From: Claveliimonas sp034178805
GTDB taxonomy: Bacteria; Bacillota; Clostridia; Lachnospirales; Lachnospiraceae
NCBI RefSeq assembly: GCF_050314255.1
Contig: NZ_JBNPMZ010000001.1
Span: 281,496 to 345,495 of the forward strand
Direction of reading: 5' to 3'
Length of the DNA stretch: 64,000 bases
Shown: positions 34,301 through 42,475 of the stretch, in pieces
Position numbering within the stretch: the first letter of the stretch is position 1
How the letters are laid out: each line of letters starts with the position of its first letter
Translations under genes and position numbers: made by a program
The notes under the pieces: model-generated
What the model was told of the DNA's origin: nothing
Database searches by the model: none
What the model saw: the letters and a program-made list of their open reading frames with translations, nothing else

Positions 34301-35191
34301 ATGAAGATTATTCAACTGGAATATTTTTGCGCTGTCTGCCGCTGCCACAGCATAACACAGGCCGCACAGAAATTATATGTAACACAGCCTGCAATATCCA
34401 ACGCAATACGTGAACTGGAGAAAGAGTTTTCTATCAGCCTGTTTACAAGATCTAAGAATCATATGTCTCTTACCAAAGAGGGAGAAATTTTTTACCAGAA
34501 GGCTAACCAGCTTTTGGATACGATTAACCAGACCTCTTCCGAACTCTATGATCTTGGCAGACAGATTACTCCGATCCGTATCGGAATACCTCCTCTTTTA
34601 AGCACTGTATTCTTTCCGGACATGATGATTGCTTTTCAGAAGGAATACCCGTCTATTCCGGTTGAATTATATGAGTATGGTTCTATCAAAGCTACCAATA
34701 TGGTATTAGAAGAAACCCTGGATCTTGCTCTTGTTAATATGAACTTTTATGAAATAGATAAACTGAATTCCTATCAGCTTCTTTCTGACAGGATTGTATT
34801 TTGTGTATCTCCAAAGCACCATCTGGTGCAGAAAAAAGAGATATCACTGGAGATGTTAAAAGATGAGAAATTAATCATGTACAATACAGATTCTGTTTTA
34901 AACACCACTCTCTACTCAAGATTTGAGGGAGCAGGTATAAAACCGAATGTCATCATGCACGCAAGCCAGTTATATACAATTCAGAATTTTATCAGCAATA
35001 AGCTGGGCGGTGCATTCCTGTACTCTTCTCTAATGAAGAATCTTCCGGGACTCATGGGTATTCCGATCGCCCCGATCATTCAGCAGGAAATTGGTCTTGT
35101 ATGGAAAAAAGGAAAATATGTAAATGGCAGTGTAGAGAAATACATTACTTTTGTTCAGAGAAGAAATCCTGAACTTTTCAACCTATCATAA
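34301..35191 (+). CDS. LysR-family regulator, probable activator of tartrate genes
   Basis: A 296-residue protein. The N-terminal winged helix-turn-helix reads I-I-Q-L-E-Y-F-C-A-V-C-R-C-H-S-I-T-Q-A-A-Q-K-L-Y-V (residues 3-27) and Q-P-A-I-S-N-A-I-R-E-L-E, a classic LysR domain. A linker helix and a substrate-binding domain with two alpha/beta lobes follow. It is transcribed divergently from the permease-ttdA-ttdB operon, as E. coli ttdR is from ttdABT. It probably senses L-tartrate and activates that operon. It is followed by a strong terminator. Confidence 0.9.
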   Translation: MKIIQLEYFCAVCRCHSITQAAQKLYVTQPAISNAIRELEKEFSISLFTRSKNHMSLTKEGEIFYQKANQLLDTINQTSSELYDLGRQITPIRIGIPPLLSTVFFPDMMIAFQKEYPSIPVELYEYGSIKATNMVLEETLDLALVNMNFYEIDKLNSYQLLSDRIVFCVSPKHHLVQKKEISLEMLKDEKLIMYNTDSVLNTTLYSRFEGAGIKPNVIMHASQLYTIQNFISNKLGGAFLYSSLMKNLPGLMGIPIAPIIQQEIGLVWKKGKYVNGSVEKYITFVQRRNPELFNLS

Positions 35192-35197
35192 AAATTA

Positions 35198-35244
35198 AAA
35201 ATGGAAGTAATCATCGGTTTGTTTTCTCTGATTACTTCCATTTT
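35198..35244. terminator. Bidirectional terminator between LysR and isomerase genes
   Basis: AAAATGGAAGTAATC and GATTACTTCCATTTT form a perfect 15-base stem with A and T runs on either side, placed between two convergent genes. A second perfect hairpin (CTATAGTTCAC/GTGAACTATAG, 35248-35275) overlaps the stop codon of the isomerase gene. Confidence 0.9.
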
Positions 35245-35258
35245 ATACTATAGTTCAC

Positions 35259-36500
35259 CTAACTGTGAACTATAGATTTTTTCACCGCCTGTGCAATGGA
35301 CACATCTGGCACATAATATGGAATCAGCGTTGCCTGCACAGCATGATAAAGATCTGATTTTCCCGGCCAGACTGTTCCAATCACATTATTATTGCGATCC
35401 AGCTGATGGAACCAGGATCCATTCACATGATCCAGCACTTTTTCATCCAGATACTGCATAAAATCTGCATATCTGTCTGCATATTCCTGTTTTTCTGTCA
35501 CATGATAAAGAACTGACGACGTATTGATCGCCTCTGCCAGTGTCCAGTGCATTCTGTCATGTACCACCGGTTTTCCATCCCAATCTGTTGTATATACGAT
35601 TCCGGGTGCTCCATCTGACTTCCATGCATCCTGAACTGCCCGATCAAACAGATTTTCTGCCGCTTCAATATATGTCCATGCAGACTCTCTGTCATTTTTG
35701 TATGTAGAAAGTGCCCACTGTGTAATCAGTCTTGACCACTCAATCCCATGTCCCGGTGTCGCCCCATATGGCTTGAACTGATCGTCCGGCTGTTCCTTAT
35801 TGCACTCCAGATCCGCAGCCCATTCATTTGTAAAATGTTCCGGGATTCTCCAGTTATTGGAGGACGCCCAGCCCAGAACTCGGTTTATAATACGTCCCGC
35901 CCTTACCCGGTACTCTTCTCTCCCAGTAACATCTGCTACCGCCAAAAATGCTTCCACCGTATGCATATTGGCATTTAATCCACGATAATCATCCAAAACT
36001 GTAAATTCTGTATTCCATGTATCGCAGGCAAGTCCCTCTTCTTCATTCCAAAATCTGAGATCATACAGTTCCAGCGCCTCCTCCAGCAATTCTTCTGCCC
36101 CTTCCCGTACAGCAAGGATTGCGGATGTAGCAGCGAGAATGACAAACGCATGTGCATAACACTGCTTACATGGCAGTGCTTTTCCATCCGCAGTAACCCC
36201 TGCATACCAGCCCCCATTTTTCACATCATGGAGTTCTCCACGGATTCCCCGAAGTGCTTCATCTACAAGCTGCTCACTTCCTGCATGTCCAAGCATCGTT
36301 CCCAGACTGTAGACATGTGCCATGCGACAGGTAATCCATGTTTCCCGATTACGCTCCTTCCACGGAGTTCCGTCATTTCCAAGATAGTAGGAGCTTCCCC
36401 CGGGAGAAGGGAACTGATGCCCAAAATCAAACAGGTTCTCCCGAATCTCGCTTAGAAATTTTTTATTCTCTTCTGTATCAAGCCGATATTTATTGTTCAT
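35259..36500 (-). CDS. AGE-family sugar epimerase/isomerase, YihS-like
   Basis: A 413-residue (alpha/alpha)6-barrel protein. From memory it aligns along its length with E. coli YihS, which isomerises sulfoquinovose and mannose: F-D-F-G near residue 25, E-T-W-I-T-C-R-M-A-H-V-Y-S, N-G-G-W-Y-A-G-V, D-D-Y-R-G-L-N-A-N-M-H-T-V-E-A-F-L, Y-G-A-T-P-G-H-G-I-E-W-S-R-L, and W-P-G-K-S-D-L-Y-H-A-V-Q-A-T-L-I-P. The conserved His residues of these blocks are the acid/base candidates. No sulfoquinovose genes are near, so mannose or glucose-type substrates are equally possible. The start at 36500 has AAGGAGC; it follows the selenoprotein gene by 17 bases. Confidence 0.82.
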   Translation of the reverse strand: MNNKYRLDTEENKKFLSEIRENLFDFGHQFPSPGGSSYYLGNDGTPWKERNRETWITCRMAHVYSLGTMLGHAGSEQLVDEALRGIRGELHDVKNGGWYAGVTADGKALPCKQCYAHAFVILAATSAILAVREGAEELLEEALELYDLRFWNEEEGLACDTWNTEFTVLDDYRGLNANMHTVEAFLAVADVTGREEYRVRAGRIINRVLGWASSNNWRIPEHFTNEWAADLECNKEQPDDQFKPYGATPGHGIEWSRLITQWALSTYKNDRESAWTYIEAAENLFDRAVQDAWKSDGAPGIVYTTDWDGKPVVHDRMHWTLAEAINTSSVLYHVTEKQEYADRYADFMQYLDEKVLDHVNGSWFHQLDRNNNVIGTVWPGKSDLYHAVQATLIPYYVPDVSIAQAVKKSIVHS

Positions 36501-36517
36501 AAAAAGATGCTCCTTGT

Positions 36518-37315
36518 TTAGCAATGTCCCTCAGCATTTTTGGTATTTTCGCAAGGTTTTCTCGCCGTCAGTGCCGAAGACATGATATATTCTCCGATGG
36601 AGAGGCTTCTTCCCCAGCGCTCCTCATATTCTTTTGATACAGGTTTGGTTACTATCTCTATGTCCTCAAAGCCCGCAAGCCTGACGATTTTTTCCAGTTC
36701 TTCTACCGAAGAAGCACCGGACACTCAGCAGGAATGCATGGCTTCATCTTCCTGCATCTCCTTAGTAAGTTCTTTCATAATAACAATATCGCATATGGAG
36801 ATTCTGCCTCCCGGCTTTAAGGCCCGATAAATCTCCCGATAAACACGCGGCTTATTATCTGACATATTAATCACACAATTAGAAATACACACATCTGCCG
36901 TGTTATCTGCCACCGGAAGATTCTCGATTTCCCCCAGACGGAACTCTACATTGCGGATTCTATTTTCCTTCGCAATGTTTCTGGCTCTCGTCAGCATTTC
37001 CGGGGTCATATCGACTCCGATTGCCCTTCCGCGTCTTCCTACGACTTTTCCTGCAATAAAACAATCAAGCCCTGCTCCGCTTCCGAGATCCAGCACTACT
37101 TCTCCCTGCTTAATCTCAGCTTTTCGATGCGGATTGCCGCATCCAAGTCCCATGTTTGCTCCTTCCGGAGCCATTGCCAATTCCTCTGGGGTATATCCTA
37201 CCGTTGCCGACATACACTCCGAGGAAATTGTCTCTGTCATAATCGACTCTTCGTGCTGTTCCATCGCAATTTTACCATATTCTTTTCTTACACTTTCATA
37301 AATTGATTCCATCAT
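36518..37315 (-). CDS. arsM: Arsenite methyltransferase-like selenoprotein (ArsM type, Sec197)
   Basis: Two in-frame open stretches are separated only by TGA at 36725-36727; read through as Sec they give a 265-residue ArsM-like protein. The N-terminal half has the SAM motif V-V-L-D-L-G-S-G-A-G-L-D-C-F and G-V-D-M-T-P-E-M-L. The UGA sits in S-C-U-V-S-G-A, at the place of the conserved arsenic-binding Cys (C-x-x-G-A block) in ArsM. A hairpin with CTTCT/AGAAG arms and a TCGGT loop lies 10 bases after it and can serve as SECIS. Known ArsM enzymes methylate As(III) with SAM using conserved cysteines. The alternative, a decayed gene with a nonsense codon, is less likely because no other lesion is seen. 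The gene starts eight bases after rseP. Confidence 0.82.
36700..36714 (-). other. Candidate SECIS hairpin in the arsM-like gene
   Basis: Five-base arms CTTCT and AGAAG enclose TCGGT, 10 bases downstream of the UGA codon. Like the grdB hairpin it exposes a GGT in the loop. Confidence 0.55.
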
Positions 37316-37323
37316 ACACCACT

Positions 37324-38355
37324 TTAGAAAAATATTCTTTTCAGATCATTGAACATGACCACCACCATAAGCAGCATCAGAAGCACAAATCCCGCAAAGT
37401 GGAAGTATCCCTCTTTTTCCGGAGGAATCCGCTTTCTGCGCACTGCTTCCGCAAAAAGGAACACAAGCCTTCCTCCATCCAGAGCCGGAATAGGCAGCAG
37501 ATTCATTACCCCCAGATTGGCCGACAGAAGAATCGCCAGATTCAGGAGATTCACAGTCACGATCAGAACTCCATAGCTCCGGCTTGACTGATAGGTGTCG
37601 TCCACCAGATTCACGATTCCCACCGGTCCGGACAGTTCCTGAAGACCGGCCTGACCGGTAATCAGAAGCTTAAGACTCGACAGCGTTGTATCGATCCAGT
37701 ATTTCACCTTATAAGCGCCATACTGAAAAGCCTCCAGAAGGTTCGCCTTCTCATTGGGGATCCTGACTACGCCCAGCATATAGTACTGAGCCTCTTCACT
37801 ATACTTCGGAGTCAGTGTCACTGTATATGTCTCTCCGTCCCGTTTATAGGTAACATCCACCTCTTCTCCCTGATGGAACTGGTTATAGGCTGAAACTTCA
37901 CTGAACAGATGAATCCGCTTATGATTCATCCGGATGATCTCATCACCGGGTTCCAGCCCTGCCTCGGCAGCCGGATACCCTTCGTTCACTTCACTGATCA
38001 CAGGTTTATCATATCCTACTATCGCCACCAGAATCACAGACATTATAAATGCCAGAATAAAGTTGAAGACCGGTCCTGCCGCAATGACCGCAATCCTTGC
38101 CCACACAGATTTACTGTGAAAATTCCCACTGCTTCCTGTTGCCTCCTCGTCCTCTCCCATCATGCAGGCTCCGCCGATAGGAAAAAGGCGCAGGGCATAT
38201 CTTGTACCCTTATATTCTTTAGAAAAAAGTACCGGTCCCATTCCAAGGCAGAACTCATCTACATCAATTCCGTTCTTCTTGGCAACTGAAAAATGTCCCA
38301 ATTCATGAAAAAAAACGATAAAGCTAAATAATAAAACTGCTAATATAATACCCAA
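37324..38355 (-). CDS. rseP: Site-2 zinc metalloprotease RseP
   Basis: A 343-residue M50 intramembrane protease that cleaves membrane-bound anti-sigma factors and leftover signal peptides. The zinc motif H17-E-L-G-H21 lies in the first membrane helix. A PDZ domain (Y-P-A-A-E-A-G-L-E-P-G-D-E-I-I-R-M-N, about residues 128-150) follows, and the third metal ligand is in N-L-L-P-I-P-A-L-D-G-G-R-L. It follows dxr in the conserved pyrH-frr-uppS-cdsA-dxr-rseP order. Confidence 0.96.
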   Translation of the reverse strand: MGIILAVLLFSFIVFFHELGHFSVAKKNGIDVDEFCLGMGPVLFSKEYKGTRYALRLFPIGGACMMGEDEEATGSSGNFHSKSVWARIAVIAAGPVFNFILAFIMSVILVAIVGYDKPVISEVNEGYPAAEAGLEPGDEIIRMNHKRIHLFSEVSAYNQFHQGEEVDVTYKRDGETYTVTLTPKYSEEAQYYMLGVVRIPNEKANLLEAFQYGAYKVKYWIDTTLSSLKLLITGQAGLQELSGPVGIVNLVDDTYQSSRSYGVLIVTVNLLNLAILLSANLGVMNLLPIPALDGGRLVFLFAEAVRRKRIPPEKEGYFHFAGFVLLMLLMVVVMFNDLKRIFF

Positions 38356-38364
38356 ATTTCTGTC

Positions 38365-39507
38365 TTACCTCCTGCTATTGATCCGGTCATAGGTCGCCGC
38401 TTCTGTCTCAAGAATCTGCTCCAGTGTCGGATTCTGAATATTCTTATGCGCTCTCATACAGTCCTCGATTATCTCCACAATCTCCAGATACTTGATCTGA
38501 CGATTCAGGAACTGGCTGACCGCAAGCTCATTTGCCGCATTAAATACGGTCGGAAGTGAACCTCCGGCTCTTCCTGCCTCATAGGCAAGAGCCAGACCAT
38601 AGAATGTATCCATGTCAGGCTTTTCAAAATCCAGTTTCCCCAGGCTCCAGAAATCCAGACGTTCTCCCGGAAGATACCTCCGCTCCGGATAGTACAGCGC
38701 ATACTGTATCGGGAGCTTCATATCCGGTGTGCCAAGCTCTGCGATGATAGCACCGTCCACATACTCTACCATAGAGTGAATCACACTCTGGGGCTGAACA
38801 ACCACCTGTACGTCATCCACACTCACGTCAAACAGCCATTTTGCTTCTATTACTTCCAATCCTTTGTTTACCATGGTAGAAGAATCGATGGTAATCTTTC
38901 TTCCCATCTCCCAGTTCGGATGCTTCAATGCATCCTCCACTTTAATCTCCAGAAGATCCTCCTCTCTTTTGCCACGGAATGGTCCTCCGGAAGCCGTCAG
39001 CAGAATCTTCTTTATTGCCTGGTGCTGCCCACCCTGCAGGGATTGGAATATAGCACTGTGTTCGCTGTCCACCGGAAGAATGGAAACACCGCATTCCTTC
39101 GCCAGGGGCATAATAATATGGCCTGCCGTAACCAGTGTCTCTTTATTCGCAAGTGCAATATCTTTTCCCGCTTTAATCGCCTCAATTGTTGGACGGATTC
39201 CGATCATGCCCACAATAGCTGTCACTAGTATCTCCGTCTCCGGCAGGATTGATACCTCAATCAGTCCATCCATACCTGCAGTGATGCGCACATCCATATC
39301 CTGAATACGGCTTCTCAATTCTTTTGCTTTTTCTTCTGTCCAGACTGCCACCAGCTTCGGATGAAATTCCCGAATCTGCTTCTCCAGAAGCTCAATATTA
39401 TTTCCTGCAGCCAGTCCCAGAACCTCTATATCTTTATTTTCTCTTACTACTTCAAGAGTCTGTGTTCCAATTGACCCTGTGGAACCAAGAATCGCAATCT
39501 TCTTCAT
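38365..39507 (-). CDS. dxr: 1-deoxy-D-xylulose-5-phosphate reductoisomerase
   Basis: A 380-residue NADPH enzyme that makes MEP, the second step of the non-mevalonate isoprenoid pathway. It has the Rossmann motif G-S-T-G-S-I-G-T-Q-T-L, the N-K-E-T-L-V motif, the metal/substrate block V-D-S-E-H-S-A-I-F-Q, the flexible-loop and active-site block H-P-N-W-x-M-G-x-K-I-T-I-D-S, and M-V-N-K-G-L-E-V-I-E-A. It lies between cdsA and rseP in the operon. Confidence 0.97.
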   Translation of the reverse strand: MKKIAILGSTGSIGTQTLEVVRENKDIEVLGLAAGNNIELLEKQIREFHPKLVAVWTEEKAKELRSRIQDMDVRITAGMDGLIEVSILPETEILVTAIVGMIGIRPTIEAIKAGKDIALANKETLVTAGHIIMPLAKECGVSILPVDSEHSAIFQSLQGGQHQAIKKILLTASGGPFRGKREEDLLEIKVEDALKHPNWEMGRKITIDSSTMVNKGLEVIEAKWLFDVSVDDVQVVVQPQSVIHSMVEYVDGAIIAELGTPDMKLPIQYALYYPERRYLPGERLDFWSLGKLDFEKPDMDTFYGLALAYEAGRAGGSLPTVFNAANELAVSQFLNRQIKYLEIVEIIEDCMRAHKNIQNPTLEQILETEAATYDRINSRR

Positions 39508-39525
39508 CCTTTTATCCTCTCTTGT

Positions 39526-40323
39526 CTACAACAGAATCCAGGCCAGAAAACAGATAACCGGAGCAGTGAATATGACACTGTCAAACCGGTCCAGAATACC
39601 TCCATGTCCCGGAATCAGTTTTCCATAATCCTTAATCTCATAATTTCTCTTAATCGCTGATGCCGCAAGATCTCCTATCTGGGAAATTCCTCCGCCCACC
39701 GCGCAGGTCACTGCACAGAACAGAGGACTGATTGCCGCTCCTCCCCAGTGATTCATTGCCAGGGCATACAATGCACCAAGTAGTGCCGCACCCACGATAC
39801 CGCCAATACCGCCTTCCACAGATTTCTTGGGGCTGAGTTTCGGCGCCATCTTATGCTTTCCGAAAAGCATACCTGCACAGTATGCACAGGTATCGCATCC
39901 CCAGGAACTCAGGAAGATCAGCCATACCATAATCATTCCGTCTTCCAGCGTTCTTGTCTGATATACAAAAGAAAGCATCACCGCAACATAGAATACACCG
40001 AAAAATACGGTCATAACCTGTTCGGCACGGTATTTGGGAAATGTAAACACATATACTGCCATCAATGCAATCAGGTAAAAGATGGCAAAATAGATCAAAA
40101 GATCGGTATGCCCTACAAATACCATTGCATAATACAAAATTGCCGCCAGATAACCTGCCACAGCAAGCGGTGTACGCTCAGCTTTTACTACTTTATATAA
40201 TTCCGTCATTCCTATAATACTTATGACAGCAGATACTGCAAGAAGGAGATTCCCGCCAAATCCAACCGTGATCACAAGCACGATCACAAGCATAATACCA
40301 CTTAATAATCTTGTTTTAAACAT
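39526..40323 (-). CDS. cdsA: Phosphatidate cytidylyltransferase
   Basis: A 265-residue membrane enzyme that makes CDP-diacylglycerol for phospholipid synthesis. It has about seven hydrophobic helices and the C-terminal CdsA signature S-x-I-K-R-N-Y-E-I-K-D-Y-G-K-L-I-P-G-H-G-G-I-L-D-R-F-D-S. The start overlaps the end of uppS by eight bases, suggesting coupled translation. Confidence 0.96.
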   Translation of the reverse strand: MFKTRLLSGIMLVIVLVITVGFGGNLLLAVSAVISIIGMTELYKVVKAERTPLAVAGYLAAILYYAMVFVGHTDLLIYFAIFYLIALMAVYVFTFPKYRAEQVMTVFFGVFYVAVMLSFVYQTRTLEDGMIMVWLIFLSSWGCDTCAYCAGMLFGKHKMAPKLSPKKSVEGGIGGIVGAALLGALYALAMNHWGGAAISPLFCAVTCAVGGGISQIGDLAASAIKRNYEIKDYGKLIPGHGGILDRFDSVIFTAPVICFLAWILL

Positions 40324-41035
40324 TTTGAGGTTCCTCCTTTACTCCTCCGTAACGTCTGTCTCTAGCATTATATTGAAGGATAGCTTTTTCCAATTCCTCT
40401 TTTGAGAAATCCGGCCACGGAACATCTGTAAAATAAAATTCTGTGTATGCAAGCTGCCACAACAGATAGTTGGAAAGTCTCAGCTCCCCGCTTGTACGGA
40501 TCATAAGATCCGGATCCGGTATATCATGAGTATCCAGATAGGATTCCAGTATTTCTTCATTAATCTCTGAAGCTGTCTGTTTTCCATCCACACAATCCTG
40601 TGCCAGACGGCGTACTGCACGCACGATCTCATCCCTGCTGCCGTAATTGATCGCAATCTGGAAACTCAGTCCTCCATTATTCACTGTTGCCTTCTCCAGT
40701 TCATCAATACGGTCCCGGATATCCTGGTCCAGTCTGCTCTTATCTCCGATAACGCGGATCTTCATATCATTCTTTGCCGCCGTCTTCAGACAGGTTTTCA
40801 TGTAACTGCGCAGCAGCTTCATTAACGCATCCACCTCATCTTTGGGACGATTCCAGTTTTCCGTTGAAAATGCATACACTGTGAGGTACTTGATCCCCAT
40901 TTTCCATGCTTCCTCACAGATACGTTCCACATTCTTGCTGCCCTGGGCATGTCCGTAATTTCTGGGCATTCCCTTTGCTTTTGCCCAGCGACCATTTCCA
41001 TCCAAAATAATCGCCACATGCTGTGGTACCTTCAT
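40316..41035 (-). CDS. uppS: Undecaprenyl diphosphate synthase
   Basis: A 239-residue cis-prenyltransferase that makes the C55 lipid carrier for cell-wall building. Conserved blocks: V-A-I-I-L-D-G-N-G-R-W-A-K near the start (Asp is the magnesium ligand), Y-A-F-S-T-E-N-W-N-R, and D-L-M-I-R-T-S-G-E-L-R-L-S-N-Y-L-L-W-Q. It follows frr by 100 bases; a GC-rich hairpin (41078-41118) without a T run lies in the gap. Confidence 0.97.
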   Translation of the reverse strand: MKVPQHVAIILDGNGRWAKAKGMPRNYGHAQGSKNVERICEEAWKMGIKYLTVYAFSTENWNRPKDEVDALMKLLRSYMKTCLKTAAKNDMKIRVIGDKSRLDQDIRDRIDELEKATVNNGGLSFQIAINYGSRDEIVRAVRRLAQDCVDGKQTASEINEEILESYLDTHDIPDPDLMIRTSGELRLSNYLLWQLAYTEFYFTDVPWPDFSKEELEKAILQYNARDRRYGGVKEEPQNV

Positions 41036-41135
41036 CTTACCTTTCCTCCTACCAATTCAAGTTCGCCTATATCCAATCAGAACAGCTTCCGCTCTGTACG
41101 AATCGGAAGCTGTCCTGATATTTTCCGGCATCTTA

Positions 41136-41687
41136 TTATACTGTCATAACCTCTTTTGACTTTGACTCAATTGCCTTGTCCACTTCTTTTACGAATTTGT
41201 CTGTAAGCTTCTGAAGCTTTGTCTCAAGATCCTTGATCTCATCCTCAGAAACATCTCCTCCTTTTAATTTCTTAAACGCGTCATTTCCATCACGGCGGAT
41301 GTTACGGATTGCAACCTTAGCCTGCTCTCCTTTTTTCTTAACATCCTTTACAAGCTCTTTTCTGCGATCTTCTGTAAGCTCCGGGAATATCAGACGAATT
41401 GTAGATCCGTCATTAGTCGGATTAATTCCCAGATCAGACATATTAATTGCCTTCTCAATCGCTTTAACCATGCTCTTCTCCCATGGCTGGATCTGGATCA
41501 TACGAGCCTCCGGTACGGATACATTGGCAACCTGCTGAATCGGTGTCGGTGTTCCGTAATAATCTACCATAATCCTGTTCAGAACATTTGGATTTGCACG
41601 TCCGGCACGGATCGTCATCAGTTCTCCATCCAGACTGGCCATCGTTTTATTCATCTTGTCTTCATATACCTGTAATCTCTCGTTCAT
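41136..41687 (-). CDS. frr: Ribosome recycling factor
   Basis: The 183-residue factor that splits post-termination ribosomes together with EF-G. It shows the typical N-terminus with M-N-K-T-M-A-S-L-D-G-E-L, the R-A-G-R-A-N-P block, the beta-domain with P-E-A-R-M-I-Q-I-Q-P-W-E, and the helical end. It follows pyrH by 18 bases, the usual order. Confidence 0.97.
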   Translation of the reverse strand: MNERLQVYEDKMNKTMASLDGELMTIRAGRANPNVLNRIMVDYYGTPTPIQQVANVSVPEARMIQIQPWEKSMVKAIEKAINMSDLGINPTNDGSTIRLIFPELTEDRRKELVKDVKKKGEQAKVAIRNIRRDGNDAFKKLKGGDVSEDEIKDLETKLQKLTDKFVKEVDKAIESKSKEVMTV

Positions 41688-41705
41688 GTTTATATCCTCC
41701 CTTTA

Positions 41706-42401
41706 TTAAACAGTCACCTTGGTGCCTGTAAATGTTCCTGACATTGTCTCTACAATACTGTTCTTCTCATTCAATCCAAATACCAGCATCGGCATCTTAT
41801 TCTCAAGACACATAATAGATGCAGTAAGATCCACAGCCATCAGTTTCTTGTCAATAATCTCCTGAATGGAAATCTCATCATACTTCTTAGCATCCGGATT
41901 CACCTTCGGATCACTGTCATAGATACCGTCAATTGCTTTTGCAAGAAGCATCGCATCAGCTTCAATCTCAATGGCACGAAGCACTGCTCCTGTATCCGTT
42001 GAAAAATACGGATGTCCGGTTCCTCCTGCAAAAAAGATTACCTTACCTTCCTCCAATGCCTCTAATGCACGGTCTTTGGAAAACAGGGTCGTAAATGCTC
42101 CGCACACAAAAGGAGTGAACACCTCTGTCTTCATACCAACATGACGGAAAATGTCTGATACATAAATACAGTTCATAACCGTTGCAAGCATACCGATCTG
42201 ATCTGCCTTGGTACGGTCAATCGTCTCGCTGGTACGTCCTCTCCAGAAATTACCTCCTCCGGTCACAATTGCCACCTGAATTCCATCATCTACCAGTTTT
42301 TTCACCTGCTCAGCTACTCCAATACAGGTCGCCTCATCAAATCCGGTCTTCTTATCTCCCGCAAGAGCTTCCCCGCTTAATTTCAATAATACTCTTTTCA
42401 T
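41706..42401 (-). CDS. pyrH: UMP kinase
   Basis: A 231-residue amino-acid-kinase-fold enzyme making UDP from UMP. Blocks: K-R-V-L-L-K-L-S-G-E-A-L, G-G-G-N-F-W-R-G-R, D-Q-I-G-M-L-A-T-V-M-N, and G-T-G-H-P-Y-F-S-T-D-T-G-A. ATG 42401 has AAGGAGCG upstream; the frame extends to 42452 without a suitable start site. It heads the conserved block; rpsB and tsf, often upstream, are replaced here by a MATE gene. Confidence 0.97.
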   Translation of the reverse strand: MKRVLLKLSGEALAGDKKTGFDEATCIGVAEQVKKLVDDGIQVAIVTGGGNFWRGRTSETIDRTKADQIGMLATVMNCIYVSDIFRHVGMKTEVFTPFVCGAFTTLFSKDRALEALEEGKVIFFAGGTGHPYFSTDTGAVLRAIEIEADAMLLAKAIDGIYDSDPKVNPDAKKYDEISIQEIIDKKLMAVDLTASIMCLENKMPMLVFGLNEKNSIVETMSGTFTGTKVTV

Positions 42402-42475
42402 AACGACGCTCCTTACTTTTTCAGTTGTCATACTTACAGTAAAGTATAACATATGTTTTCCTAAAAGGGAATATT

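Noticed and set aside
41078..41118. Hairpin between uppS and frr as a terminator
   Set aside because: No T run follows, and both genes belong to a conserved operon; it is at most a processing or pausing site.
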